A stretch of DNA of 64,000 bases from ZC4RG29 sp964521255 (GTDB taxonomy: Bacteria; Bacteroidota; Bacteroidia; Cytophagales; Cyclobacteriaceae), in NCBI GenBank assembly GCA_964521255.1, contig CAZFRM010000017.1, positions 42,859 through 106,858 of the forward strand, read 5' to 3'. Shown in pieces: positions 1 to 7,245 of this stretch. The notes below the pieces were generated by a model. That model was given only the letters and a program-made list of their open reading frames with translations. It was not told where the DNA came from and made no database searches. Each line of letters begins with the position of its first letter. The first letter of the stretch is position 1. Position numbers and translations under genes: made by a program.

Positions 1-1
1 C

Positions 2-406
2 TTTCCGGACATAAAAGTTTATCAGCAAGCTTGCCCGATGTGGGTGCCGCTGGTTGAGAACAATGAACATAATTCTCAGGGCGCTGATTACTTTGTTAAG
101 AAATATCTTAACAATCTACTGGCCCAATCGTCTTCCATAGATGCAATCATTCTTGCGTGTACACATTATCCTTTGATGATCCCGAAGATCAAACAACACC
201 TGCCTTCGTCCATCCAACTCTTGTCCCAGGGAGAAATAGTGGCGGCTAGTCTTGCTGATTATTTAGAACGTCATCCTGAAATAGAAAAGCTCTGCACAAA
301 AGGTGGGCAATACGAATACTATACGACTGAATCAACAGAGGATTTTAACAATAAAGCTGCACTCTTCTTAGGAAAGAAAGTGACATCAAAGCATCTTCAG
401 CTTTAA
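2..406 (+). CDS. murI: glutamate racemase, 3' part only
   Basis: This is the C-terminal 134 residues of glutamate racemase, which interconverts L- and D-glutamate in the cytoplasm to supply D-Glu for peptidoglycan. The reading frame is already open at the left edge of the window, so the 5' half lies outside. The fragment shows the family motif ACPMWVPLVE early on and the signature ACTHYPLM near residues 54-61 of the fragment, whose Cys is the second catalytic cysteine of the family. The first catalytic Cys is not in the window. The stop at 404-406 comes right after a normal C-terminus. Identification is confident; completeness of the gene cannot be judged. Confidence 0.9.
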   Translation, partial: FPDIKVYQQACPMWVPLVENNEHNSQGADYFVKKYLNNLLAQSSSIDAIILACTHYPLMIPKIKQHLPSSIQLLSQGEIVAASLADYLERHPEIEKLCTKGGQYEYYTTESTEDFNNKAALFLGKKVTSKHLQL

Positions 407-590
407 ACTGAAGTGTTCACTCAGTTAATCATGATACCTCACACTACGCACATCAGCAATACCGATTACATCATGGACAATGTAGATTACAAGGTACCGG
501 ATGAACCGAGGTACCTTGATGCCCTTATTGCCTGAACAGAACGGAACCCAATGAAAAAGTATAGAAATAATATGTTCCTTATATTAGTAT

Positions 591-601
591 GTTGTGCAAC
601 A
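591..601. repeat. 11-bp direct repeat, left copy
   Basis: GTTGTGCAACA occurs here and again at 985-995, just after the stop of the gene at 615-980. The two copies are exactly 394 bp apart and bracket that single gene like cassette boundaries. The motif is itself nearly palindromic. The stretch 407-590 before it holds no gene I can support; a 34-codon open frame (431-535) is present but has no recognisable features. Confidence 0.5.
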
Positions 602-614
602 TTTTTATAGGACA

Positions 615-980
615 ATGACGACTGACGAATTAATAGAAGAATATAAAAGCCTAACAAGAAATTGCTATCATGTCGACTACGGTGACAAGAAAGCTGTAAA
701 GAGAAACAATGACTCGGTGACGAGAATGTATCAGATCGTTGAGACTATCAATAATGAATTCGGGACTGAAGGAATCTTAAAACTGAAACCGTTACTTGAC
801 ATCGCTGACTTTCAGATCAACTTGTGGATTGCGACACATTTGCTTGAAAAAGTTTCATTGGACACACAGACAGAAAAGAAAGCATTGGACATTATTGAAA
901 GAGTTGCTACGGGTGACGATGCTTTAGCACTTGGATATCAATACTGGATTAAGGACTGGAAATTGAAGCGGAGTAAATAA
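615..980 (+). CDS. small DUF2019-like protein
   Basis: This encodes a 121-residue acidic, soluble protein with no signal peptide or membrane segment. The pattern (an N-terminal MTTDELIEEY helix, an N-x-x-x-x-x-M/LY stretch, then LKPLLD followed by a helix-rich repeat ending in a run of Ala/Leu) resembles the DUF2019 family, whose function is unknown; this is pattern recognition, not a search result. An in-frame ATG exists 21 bp upstream at 594, but that one lies in the GTTGTGCAACA repeat, so the start at 615 after AGGACA is preferred. The gene stands alone between two copies of the 11-bp repeat and is followed by a fold-back tail, as expected of a mobile cassette. Confidence 0.6.
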   Translation: MTTDELIEEYKSLTRNCYHVDYGDKKAVKRNNDSVTRMYQIVETINNEFGTEGILKLKPLLDIADFQINLWIATHLLEKVSLDTQTEKKALDIIERVATGDDALALGYQYWIKDWKLKRSK

Positions 981-1126
981 AAACGTTGTGCAACAAAAGC
1001 TATAAAACATATGCTGTATTGTACGTTCTTAAAGTGTGTGCTATTAAATTTCGTCAGCAACGTGGGACAGAGATGTAGGTATTTAAACGCATACGCTTTA
1101 TAGCTAGGCGTCAGCAGCAAGCGCAA
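981..1126. repeat. fold-back tail of first cassette-like unit
   Basis: This noncoding stretch begins with GTTGTGCAACA (985-995). Its two ends are complementary: AGCTATAAA near 999-1007 pairs with TTTATAGCT near 1097-1105, and the adjacent TATGC and GCATA also pair. The outer 3' end reads GGCGTCAGCAGCAAGCGC. A long fold-back with a GCGTYAGC-like 3' end directly before the next start codon is the layout of cassette recombination sites (attC-like). That function is an inference; no integrase is in view. Confidence 0.45.
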
Positions 1127-1138
1127 AAAAATTGAGCA

Positions 1139-1696
1139 ATGATTAACAGATTGACATTTGGGACAATAGTTCTCCTGATTTTTACAATGTGTGCCAGGCC
1201 AAAGGACAAGGGGAATGAGAGTTTGACTGAGGATGTGTCAACTTTTAAAAGCGACTACGATACTCTTCAAAATTTAGAACTACCATTGACTCTGAATCAA
1301 AAAACGTGGAGCGACTTGACTCAAAAGCACTATGACAAATTCGGAATTAAAGGAGGTTACGATTTGTTGACAATGCCGTTTGCCAAACTGGTTGACTCAG
1401 ATTCATACAAAGGAATAATTTTCATCTATGACGATCCAATTCTCATAACCATTGACAAAAATTCAAATCCGGTTGACACTCTTTTTCTTCTCGGTGACAA
1501 TTCCAGTAACGACCCAAATATGACCACAATTGAGCAAGCCCAGGTAAATTCGGACTTGACAATACAACTCCTTGACAGTGTATTCACTTATGACCTTGGA
1601 AAAGATGAGTATCGGATTGAGAGCACTGAAAAGCTGACAATCACCGTGGAGAAATACAGGATTAAAAAAAATGGACAAATAAAAAAAATTGAGTAA
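1139..1696 (+). CDS. hypothetical exported protein (cassette gene)
   Basis: This encodes 185 residues that I do not recognise. Residues 1-18 look like a signal sequence (MINRLTFG, then a hydrophobic run ending in FTMC), and the cysteine at 18 could be lipidated, although FTMC is a poor lipobox. The mature part is hydrophilic, alternating short beta-strand-like segments with Asp/Thr-rich turns, and ends in a basic tail. It has no neighbours in an operon: it sits alone between two long fold-back intergenic sequences, 12 bp after the end of the first, and its stop lies at the start of the second. That arrangement points to a single-gene cassette. Start codon is the only ATG near the beginning. 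Confidence 0.6.
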   Translation: MINRLTFGTIVLLIFTMCARPKDKGNESLTEDVSTFKSDYDTLQNLELPLTLNQKTWSDLTQKHYDKFGIKGGYDLLTMPFAKLVDSDSYKGIIFIYDDPILITIDKNSNPVDTLFLLGDNSSNDPNMTTIEQAQVNSDLTIQLLDSVFTYDLGKDEYRIESTEKLTITVEKYRIKKNGQIKKIE

Positions 1697-1893
1697 CGCG
1701 CCAGATGCTAACAAAAAAGCTATCTGCAATGGCGGGGTTTAGAGTAAATTTGTAGTTTGGTTTTCAAATTACGTTTGGTCACGGTTGACAGTGACGTGTA
1801 GGTCGCGCTAAACATCTCGCTACGCTTCATTTTTTAGCGCTCCTATTCCGGCAACACCTTATAGTCAAGCGTTAGCGCACCATACTTAACAAA
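1695..1893. repeat. fold-back tail of second cassette-like unit
   Basis: The stretch of about 200 bp starts with TAACGC at the stop codon of the upstream gene and ends with GCGTTAGCGC near 1870-1880, so the ends are complementary (TAACGC / GCGTTA). GCTAAC near 1708 repeats the pairing. An inner perfect 8-bp hairpin, GCGCTAAA with TTTAGCGC, lies near 1805-1843. The GCGTTAG end resembles the 3' core of integron attC sites, but the length is greater than usual for attC and the inner core does not match GTTRRRY exactly. Confidence 0.45.
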
Positions 1894-2075
1894 ATGAGAC
1901 TTCGATACGGACTTCTGACTTTGATTGTGTTAATACACTAGGCATTGGGACAGATTGGGCAGCAAGAGGCATTGATAAATTAAATGAAAAGAATAAATGG
2001 TACGAATTTGCTGGACAGATTCAAAAGACAATGTCAATGAGCAAAATTGATAAAGCACTAAAAGGAATTGTTTAA
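1894..2075 (+). pseudogene. remnant of a small broken gene
   Basis: An ATG at 1894, 13-14 bp after the fold-back tail, opens a signal-peptide-like start (MRLRYGLLTLIV) that stops at 1939-1941. In another frame, from 1929, a 48-codon open stretch continues (beginning VNTLGIGTDWAARGIDKL) to a stop at 2073-2075. The position fits a third cassette gene that lost most of its middle and shifted frame. I cannot name the original family. Confidence 0.4.
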
Positions 2076-2353
2076 AGGACAAAGGATTGGCGAATGTGTC
2101 CGCGCGCAACGAATTGGCCACGAAGCTCAGGCGATCCTGCGCAAGACTTCGATGTAAGCCTGTGTCATGCCTTTCGCTTCGGAGCAAGGAAAGGAATATT
2201 TTTTTCAAAGCATAGTTTATCTGTTTGACTAAGGCAATGTAAAGGAACGGATGTTTTTCAATTTTACTTTTCGATGTCATTATTCCATCATTTCGGGTAT
2301 GCAGGCAAGGTGCTATTGCTTCACAAATGGAATTTTTCTTTATGAAGACTCTT
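2076..2353. other. noncoding, no gene recognised
   Basis: The stretch is about 280 bp between the gene remnant and the AbiE operator. A short GC-richer patch near 2095-2200 (TGTCCGCGCGCAACG) differs in composition from its surroundings and may be debris of another gene. A long open frame on the minus strand covers it but shows no coding character. Confidence 0.3.
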
Positions 2354-2388
2354 TTTCGTCCCAAATATTTGATAAATTTGGGACGAAA
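2354..2388 (+). promoter_or_regulatory. inverted-repeat operator over abiE promoter
   Basis: A perfect 13-bp inverted repeat, TTTCGTCCCAAAT (2354-2366) and ATTTGGGACGAAA (2376-2388), has a 9-bp spacer. The right arm overlaps TAAATTTG at 2373-2380, an exact match to the Bacteroidota -7 element TAnnTTTG. It ends 9 bp before the antitoxin start. AbiEi antitoxins are known to repress their own promoters by binding inverted repeats, so this is the likely operator. Confidence 0.65.
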
Positions 2389-2397
2389 TAAATCGTA

Positions 2398-3000
2398 ATG
2401 GAACGACCCATAGTAGAAAATAAAATTGCCCAAGAGATAAAATCACATCCAAAAAGGAGTGTTCTTTTTGTGGACGACTTCCTGGATTATGGTAATCCCG
2501 AAAGCGTTAAGAAAGCCTTGCTACGATTGAAGGAAAAGGAAATACTTGTTCGCCTGGCTCACGGCATTTACTTATACCCAAAAATCGATAAAGAACTAGG
2601 AGTTCTATTTCCATCAACCGAAGATATAGCCAAAGCAATTGCAAGGCGAGACAAAGCAAGAATTGTCCCAACAGGAGTTCAGGCATTAAATAAATTGGGG
2701 TTATCAACCCAAGTTCCAATGAAAGTCGTTTATCTGACCGATGGAGCAACAAGAAGTATTAAGGTTGGCAAGCGAACAATTACTTTTAAAAATGCAAGTC
2801 CAAAAAATTTATTAGCGCAAGGCGAAATAAGTAGTTTGGTGATTCAGGCACTAAAAACTATTGGTCAATCAAAAGTAAAAGATGAAACAATATTGAAAAT
2901 TCAAACGCTTCTTAAAAAAGAGAAAAAAGAAAATATAATGAATGATGCCAAGCTTGCACCAGCCTGGATAAACAAAATCTTAATGCAAGCGATTAAATGA
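2398..3000 (+). CDS. abiEi: AbiEi-type antitoxin (DUF6088 family)
   Basis: This encodes 200 residues. The N-terminal 70 residues form a winged-helix-like segment (VDDFLDYGNPESVKKALLRL, then a GIYLYPK wing), followed by the conserved IVPTGVQALNKLGLSTQVP region seen in type IV antitoxins of the AbiEi/DUF6088 group. Such proteins bind DNA to repress the operon and counteract the toxin without binding it directly. The stop overlaps the toxin start by 4 bp (ATGA), so translation is probably coupled. The promoter carries a perfect inverted repeat (2354-2388). The module lies in an accessory region next to cassette-like genes, consistent with acquisition by transfer. Start is the ATG at 2398; no better upstream start exists. 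Confidence 0.85.
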   Translation: MERPIVENKIAQEIKSHPKRSVLFVDDFLDYGNPESVKKALLRLKEKEILVRLAHGIYLYPKIDKELGVLFPSTEDIAKAIARRDKARIVPTGVQALNKLGLSTQVPMKVVYLTDGATRSIKVGKRTITFKNASPKNLLAQGEISSLVIQALKTIGQSKVKDETILKIQTLLKKEKKENIMNDAKLAPAWINKILMQAIK

Positions 3001-4004
3001 ATACCAGTTGGCTAACACTATCAAAGGAAAGAAGAATTGAAATTCTTAATCAGGCAACAGAATTAACTGGTTTGCCATCAGTAGCTATTGAAAAAGATTG
3101 GTGGGTAACATTGGCATTGAACTCCTCTTTTTCATTGCCATACAGTAAAAACATAGTTTTCAAAGGTGGAACATCATTGAGTAAAGGTTGGAATTTGATA
3201 GAACGTTTTTCGGAAGATATTGATTTGGCAATAGACAGAAAGTTTTTTGGATTTGATGGCGACATCAGTAAAACTCAAATCAAGAATCTAAGGAAACAAT
3301 CTTGTGTATTTATATCAACTACTTTCCTTGCCGACGTAACACAAAAATTGACAGAATGGAAGGTTATTAATGAATGTAAACTGGTAGCCCAACCAGTAAA
3401 AGATTCAGACAAAGACCCACAGGTAATTGAAATTCATTATAATTCAGTAATAGACACTTCGGAATATTTACCACAGAGGGTTTTAATAGAGGTAAGCTCA
3501 CGTTCATTAATGGAGCCAGTTGAAGAAAGAAAAATCAACTCGATTTTAAGTGAAAATTTTCCTCAGCAAAGTTTTGTAACTGTTCCTTTTGCAATACCGA
3601 CTGTGCTTCCACAAAGAACATTCTTAGAAAAAATATTTTTGCTCCACGAAGAATTTTCACAAGATTCTGAAAAAATCCGTATTGACAGACTTTCAAGGCA
3701 TCTGTATGACTTGGAAAAATTGATGGACACCAAACACGGAATTGAAGCATTAAAAAACACAAAATTATACAACAACATTATCTCTCACAGAGAAAAATTT
3801 AACCCATTGAGAGGACTTGACTACGCTAACCATACACCAAGTAAAATCAGCATTCTTCCACCGGACAGCGTAGTTAATAATTACGAAAGAGATTATGAAG
3901 CAATGACAAGTTTTATGATTTACGGAGAGCCGTTAAAATTTAACCAACTAATGAAAAGAATTTTGGAATTACAAAAGAGAATAAATGGAATTAGCCAACC
4001 CTAA
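2997..4004 (+). CDS. abiEii: AbiEii-type nucleotidyltransferase toxin
   Basis: This encodes 335 residues of the AbiEii/AbiGii toxin family, a DNA-polymerase-beta-like nucleotidyltransferase. The key motifs are visible: an EKDWW segment at about 32-36, KGGTSLSK at about 56-63 and FSEDIDLA at about 71-78, which supplies the two metal-binding aspartates. Related toxins block growth during phage infection by modifying tRNA acceptor ends; that target is known for relatives and not shown here. It overlaps the antitoxin by 4 bp. Length and motifs suggest an intact gene. The role is most likely abortive phage defence or plasmid-style addiction. Confidence 0.88.
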   Translation: MNTSWLTLSKERRIEILNQATELTGLPSVAIEKDWWVTLALNSSFSLPYSKNIVFKGGTSLSKGWNLIERFSEDIDLAIDRKFFGFDGDISKTQIKNLRKQSCVFISTTFLADVTQKLTEWKVINECKLVAQPVKDSDKDPQVIEIHYNSVIDTSEYLPQRVLIEVSSRSLMEPVEERKINSILSENFPQQSFVTVPFAIPTVLPQRTFLEKIFLLHEEFSQDSEKIRIDRLSRHLYDLEKLMDTKHGIEALKNTKLYNNIISHREKFNPLRGLDYANHTPSKISILPPDSVVNNYERDYEAMTSFMIYGEPLKFNQLMKRILELQKRINGISQP

Positions 4005-4015
4005 AAGCAAGCACA

Positions 4016-4046
4016 TTTGCAATTCGCACAGACCAAAAATTGCAAA
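4016..4046 (+). terminator. hairpin after the AbiE genes
   Basis: TTTGCAATT (4016-4024) and AATTGCAAA (4038-4046) form a perfect 9-bp inverted repeat with a 13-nt loop, 11 bp after the toxin stop. No clean T-run follows at once, so it may be a weak terminator or a remnant of a cassette-type tail. Confidence 0.3.
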
Positions 4047-4098
4047 AGAGCTTTGCTTTGCCAACGCAGACAAAATCGTTTTTTAAAAAATCCCAACG

Positions 4099-4605
4099 TT
4101 AAGCTACATTCTTCCGCATAATTCCTTTCTGCGGATGAATCTTCACTTCGAAAAAGTTAGTGATGAAGGTTGCCATACGCGTGTCCATTAGTAGTACTGA
4201 GCTGCCGGAAGGATAGTAAACCGTGAGATCTAAAACTGCACGGAGAAAGTTTTGATGCTTGCAGAATTCTTTCGACCACTTTTTAAATTGAACAGTCCAT
4301 TCTTCCTGGTATTTCTCAAAGGGATCTCTTCCATCAAAATCAAATCGCAATTGGTTATCGCTATAGAATTCAAACCGGAAGATACCCATCAGAGAGAAGT
4401 AGAAGTCTTGAAGGTGACGGTAATCCTGGTCGGTGTGCGCCTTTATTTTTCGCGACAGGTCATCATCAATACCCAACGGATTATTTTGTAGCAGGTACTC
4501 TACCTTTACAAAGTCGACAAGGTATTGAAGCAGTTGTTTTTCAAGGGAAAGTTGAGCCTGTTCTAAGATGTAATTCTTGTCGCGAGGGAAGAATTTTTTT
4601 AGCAC
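4099..4605 (-). CDS. conserved-looking hypothetical protein
   Basis: This encodes 168 residues, soluble, with no signal peptide. It begins with a basic stretch (MLKKFFPRDKNY) followed by amphipathic helices and an aromatic-rich middle (FYFSLMGIFRFEFYSDNQLRF). I do not recognise a family. Codon use and the single clean frame support a real gene. It is transcribed towards the AbiE module and stands alone. Nothing nearby indicates a function. Confidence 0.65.
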   Translation of the reverse strand: MLKKFFPRDKNYILEQAQLSLEKQLLQYLVDFVKVEYLLQNNPLGIDDDLSRKIKAHTDQDYRHLQDFYFSLMGIFRFEFYSDNQLRFDFDGRDPFEKYQEEWTVQFKKWSKEFCKHQNFLRAVLDLTVYYPSGSSVLLMDTRMATFITNFFEVKIHPQKGIMRKNVA

Positions 4606-4679
4606 GATGTGTTAAAAGGTTTTGCAAAAGTAAAAAAAGTTAAAGGTTAATGGGTAATAGTTATAGGGAAAATTTAAAC

Positions 4680-4789
4680 ATTACTCATTCAATGTCGTTG
4701 AATTAAGCTCCACAGTCTCCTCTCCTTCGGAGAGGCTGGGGTGAGGCCCAAATAAAAAAAGCTTAATTCAACGACATTGATTACTCATT
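4680..4789. mobile_element. 90-bp MITE-like element with flanking repeats
   Basis: The 90-bp unit at 4690-4779 has perfect 20-bp terminal inverted repeats (4690-4709 and 4760-4779, beginning CAATGTCGTTGAATT). It is flanked on each side by the same 10 bp, ATTACTCATT (4680-4689 and 4780-4789), as a target-site duplication would be. The interior contains the hairpin CTCTCCTTCGGAGAG and then GGGGTGAGGCCC, a core that recurs in variant form near 21785-21817 and 35650-35683. It has no coding capacity. Confidence 0.6.
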
Positions 4790-4892
4790 GGGGCTACCAA
4801 TACCCTTCATTTTGCAACATTTCTTGCAGGGATTTGAAAAGATTTCAAAAGCTTTGCTAACCCACAGTGCGTTCGGTAACTAAAGTTTATTA

Positions 4893-5528
4893 TTGCAGCG
4901 ACTTAATATTCAAGAAGTGAAAAATATTGATACCGTAATATTTGACCTGGGTGGCGTGCTTATCGACTGGAATCCCAGGTATTTGTACAGAAAAATTTTC
5001 AAGGAAGAAGATGAGATCACGTGGTTTCTGGAGAACATATGTACCAGTGAATGGAATGATCATCAGGATGCAGGAAGAACTTTTGCCGAAGCAACGCAAG
5101 AACTGCTTGCCAGGCATCCGGATTGGGAAGCACCTATTCGTGCATGGTATGACCGTTGGGAAGAGACCTTAAGTGGCCCTATTCAGGATACGGTTGAAAT
5201 TTTAAAGCACTTTAAGGAATCAAAAACGCACAAGCTTTATGCGCTCACCAATTGGTCGGCAGAAAGTTTTCCCATCGCCCAGCGAAAGTTTGAATTTCTT
5301 GACTGGTTTGATGGCATCGTTGTATCCGGAGAAGAGAAGACACGAAAACCATTTCCTGATTTCTATAAAATACTTTTCAATCGATATTCTATCACGCCAT
5401 CTCGTGCCTTGTTTATTGATGACAACATTAAAAATGTTGAGGGTGGAAGAGAAGTGGGTCTTAATGTTATCCATTTTCAATCACCACTTCAACTGAGAAA
5501 TGAACTCGTTAGTGTTGGATTGATCTAG
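4893..5528 (+). CDS. HAD-superfamily phosphatase
   Basis: This encodes up to 211 residues of a haloacid-dehalogenase-type hydrolase. Motif I is VIFDLGGVLIDWN near residues 15-27, with the nucleophile Asp at about 18. Motif II is the T of LTNWS near 123. The Lys of motif III is in the KTRKP stretch near 154-158, and motif IV is FIDDNIKNVEGG near 179-190. The cap is the small helical type of subfamily IA, as in haloacid dehalogenases and small phosphatases; the substrate cannot be told. No ATG exists near the beginning. A TTG at 4893 gives the longest frame, and GTG at 4917 (reading MKNIDTVIFDL) fits the family N-terminus as well or better. Confidence 0.82.
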   Translation: MQRLNIQEVKNIDTVIFDLGGVLIDWNPRYLYRKIFKEEDEITWFLENICTSEWNDHQDAGRTFAEATQELLARHPDWEAPIRAWYDRWEETLSGPIQDTVEILKHFKESKTHKLYALTNWSAESFPIAQRKFEFLDWFDGIVVSGEEKTRKPFPDFYKILFNRYSITPSRALFIDDNIKNVEGGREVGLNVIHFQSPLQLRNELVSVGLI

Positions 5529-5603
5529 GATTGGTATTAGGCTACCTGACGAATCAATCAAAAGTTTAATTAGTGTCTGGTGAAAAAATCAACCCCATTT
5601 TTT

Positions 5604-5728
5604 CCCGCAGAATTCGCCTGCCTTTGCCGAAACGGCTTCGTGCAGGCAGGCTGATCGAATGCACGCAGATTTGCGCTGAAGATTTATCTGCGACTTTTTC
5701 TGCGGTATTTCAATCTGTGATCTGCGGG
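5604..5728. repeat. dispersed palindromic repeat, copy A, with nested hairpin
   Basis: The element is bounded by CCCGCAGA and TCTGCGGG. Inside, at 5617-5650, lies a double hairpin, CCTGCCT...AGGCAGG enclosing GCCG...CGGC. The same hairpin occurs at 36389-36422 with one base changed, and the rest matches 42208-42264 (reverse orientation) without the hairpin. A 125-codon open frame across this stretch is not considered a gene. The remainder of 5529-5933 shows nothing else. Confidence 0.7.
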
Positions 5729-5933
5729 AATGTATTTTCAAGTACAAGATTTTTTGAGGCTTACCTTAATTTCCCTTGCACTTTACTCTATGCAAATTTT
5801 CTTGAGAACCTGCTTTTAAATGATAGAACTAAAATTTTTAAAGACATTATCTTTTTTCAGCAGCCCCTAATTACCTATCGCCGGATACATGCATGCCTGT
5901 TAATATGTGAGCATCACCTTTCCTCATCGCACG

Positions 5934-5964
5934 TTTGGCCGGAAACTTAATTGTCCTATTTTTG
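5934..5964 (+). promoter_or_regulatory. sucD promoter
   Basis: The -33 element TTTG is at 5934-5937, followed by a 19-bp spacer and TATTTTTG at 5957-5964, an exact match to the Bacteroidota consensus TTTG-N19-TAnnTTTG. Transcription would start near 5970, giving a short leader before the sucD ATG at 5987. Confidence 0.7.
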
Positions 5965-5986
5965 TGCCTTTCAAAAGCAATCCAAT

Positions 5987-6862
5987 ATGAGCGTCCTGGT
6001 CAATAAGAATTCACGCGTTATCGTTCAAGGTTTTACGGGTTCCGAAGGAACATTTCACGCTGGTCAAATGATCGAGTACGGAACTAATGTTGTAGGCGGG
6101 GTGACACCCGGAAAAGGTGGATCAGAACATCTTGGTCGCCCTGTATTTAATACGGTTAGAGAGGCTGTTGAAAAAACAGGCGCTGACGTTTCGATTATTT
6201 TTGTTCCCCCGGCTTTTGCGGCAGATGCCATTATGGAAGCAGCAGATGCAGGCATTAAAGTCATCATAACAATTACCGAAGGCATTCCGGTAAAAGATAT
6301 GATGGTAGCAAAAAAATATATTAAAGACAGAAAAGACGTTGTCCTTGTCGGACCGAATTGTCCCGGAGTAATAACACCCGGTGAAGCTAAAGTTGGCATT
6401 ATGCCAGGCTTTGTATTTAAGAAAGGTAAAGTAGGAATTGTATCAAAGTCAGGAACCTTGACGTATGAAGCCGCAGATCAGATCGTGAAAGCAGGACTTG
6501 GAATTTCTACGGCTATTGGAATTGGTGGTGATCCGATTATTGGCACGCCTACCAAAGATGCGGTCGAAATGTTAATGAATGATCCGGAGACGGATGCAAT
6601 TGTAATGATTGGTGAGATAGGTGGAAACTATGAGCCTGTTGCTGCCCGGTGGATCAAAGAAAATGGAAATAAAAAACCTGTCGTGGGATTTATTGCTGGT
6701 CAGACTGCTCCTGCAGGAAGAAGAATGGGCCATGCCGGCGCAATTATAGGAGGCGCAGAAGATACAGCGGCCGCAAAGATGAAAATAATGTCAGCGTGTG
6801 GAATACATGTAGTTGAATCACCTGCGGAGATAGGTGAGACGATGGCCAAAGTTCTTAAATAG
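5987..6862 (+). CDS. sucD: succinate-CoA ligase, alpha subunit
   Basis: This encodes 291 residues, the normal length for SucD. The enzyme makes succinate plus ATP/GTP from succinyl-CoA in the TCA cycle, as a complex with the beta subunit SucC, which is not in this window. The CoA-binding fold opens with VIVQGFTGSEGTFHAGQM. GPNCPGVITPGE is at about 122-133, and the phosphohistidine is His249 in GHAGAIIGG. The start at 5987 (MSVLVNKNSR) is chosen because the family begins there; the frame is open 36 bp further upstream but would include the promoter. The stop overlaps by 8 bp the end of the convergent small gene on the other strand. Confidence 0.96.
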   Translation: MSVLVNKNSRVIVQGFTGSEGTFHAGQMIEYGTNVVGGVTPGKGGSEHLGRPVFNTVREAVEKTGADVSIIFVPPAFAADAIMEAADAGIKVIITITEGIPVKDMMVAKKYIKDRKDVVLVGPNCPGVITPGEAKVGIMPGFVFKKGKVGIVSKSGTLTYEAADQIVKAGLGISTAIGIGGDPIIGTPTKDAVEMLMNDPETDAIVMIGEIGGNYEPVAARWIKENGNKKPVVGFIAGQTAPAGRRMGHAGAIIGGAEDTAAAKMKIMSACGIHVVESPAEIGETMAKVLK

Positions 6863-7115
6863 ATCCGAAGCTGGTCTTAAACTCCTTTTCGAGATAATCA
6901 TTAAGATTTTTGAGACCGGAAAGTACCTGAATTTTCTCTGGCGCATGTTCGGCATCGTCGTTCTTGAACATGACCTCAACAAACAGGCTTGACAACATAT
7001 AAATGTAAACCTTACGGTCACTCTTGTTACGGGTACCTAACAGGATTCCCTTCTTTTTCAACCGGTCAATCTGGTTCTGTAATGAGGAGTGCTTGAAGAA
7101 TAGCTTAAATAACAT
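6855..7115 (-). CDS. small hypothetical protein
   Basis: This encodes 86 residues, basic and soluble. The middle (LQNQIDRLKKKGILLGTRNKSDRKVYIYML) reads like a helix followed by a beta-hairpin and could be a winged-helix-like fold; I do not recognise a family. It converges on sucD and overlaps its end by 8 bp. Clean start codon and a typical length argue for a genuine gene. Confidence 0.6.
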   Translation of the reverse strand: MLFKLFFKHSSLQNQIDRLKKKGILLGTRNKSDRKVYIYMLSSLFVEVMFKNDDAEHAPEKIQVLSGLKNLNDYLEKEFKTSFGSI

Positions 7116-7184
7116 TGTTTATATCCCTTTTCTCAGGGATAAGAGGCTATAATTAGGCCAAAAAGGAAAACCCTGAAAGAACCT

Positions 7185-7207
7185 GAATTCCGGGTAGTCG
7201 GGAATTC
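7185..7207 (-). terminator. hairpin downstream of phoH
   Basis: GAATTCC (7185-7191) and GGAATTC (7201-7207) form a perfect 7-bp inverted repeat about 40 bp after the PIN-PhoH stop on the minus strand. A T-rich stretch follows only after some 20 bases, so termination is plausible but not certain. Confidence 0.35.
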
Positions 7208-7245
7208 ACTTTATCCATTTTTGAGACAGCTAATCCAGTTTGGTC

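Noticed and set aside
431..535. 34-codon open frame after murI, in the same frame as its stop
   Set aside because: It has no homology that I recognise, no signal or motif, and lies beside a cassette boundary; it may be a chance open frame.
1930..2433. 167-codon open frame on the minus strand
   Set aside because: It covers the abiE operator and a decayed gene and has no coding character; the plus-strand features explain the region.
407..4098. Prophage or insertion sequence in the accessory region
   Set aside because: No integrase, transposase or phage structural gene is readable.
5573..5950. 125-codon open frame before sucD
   Set aside because: Its first part is the palindromic repeat (5604-5728), and the rest has no domain; the same repeat elsewhere is noncoding.
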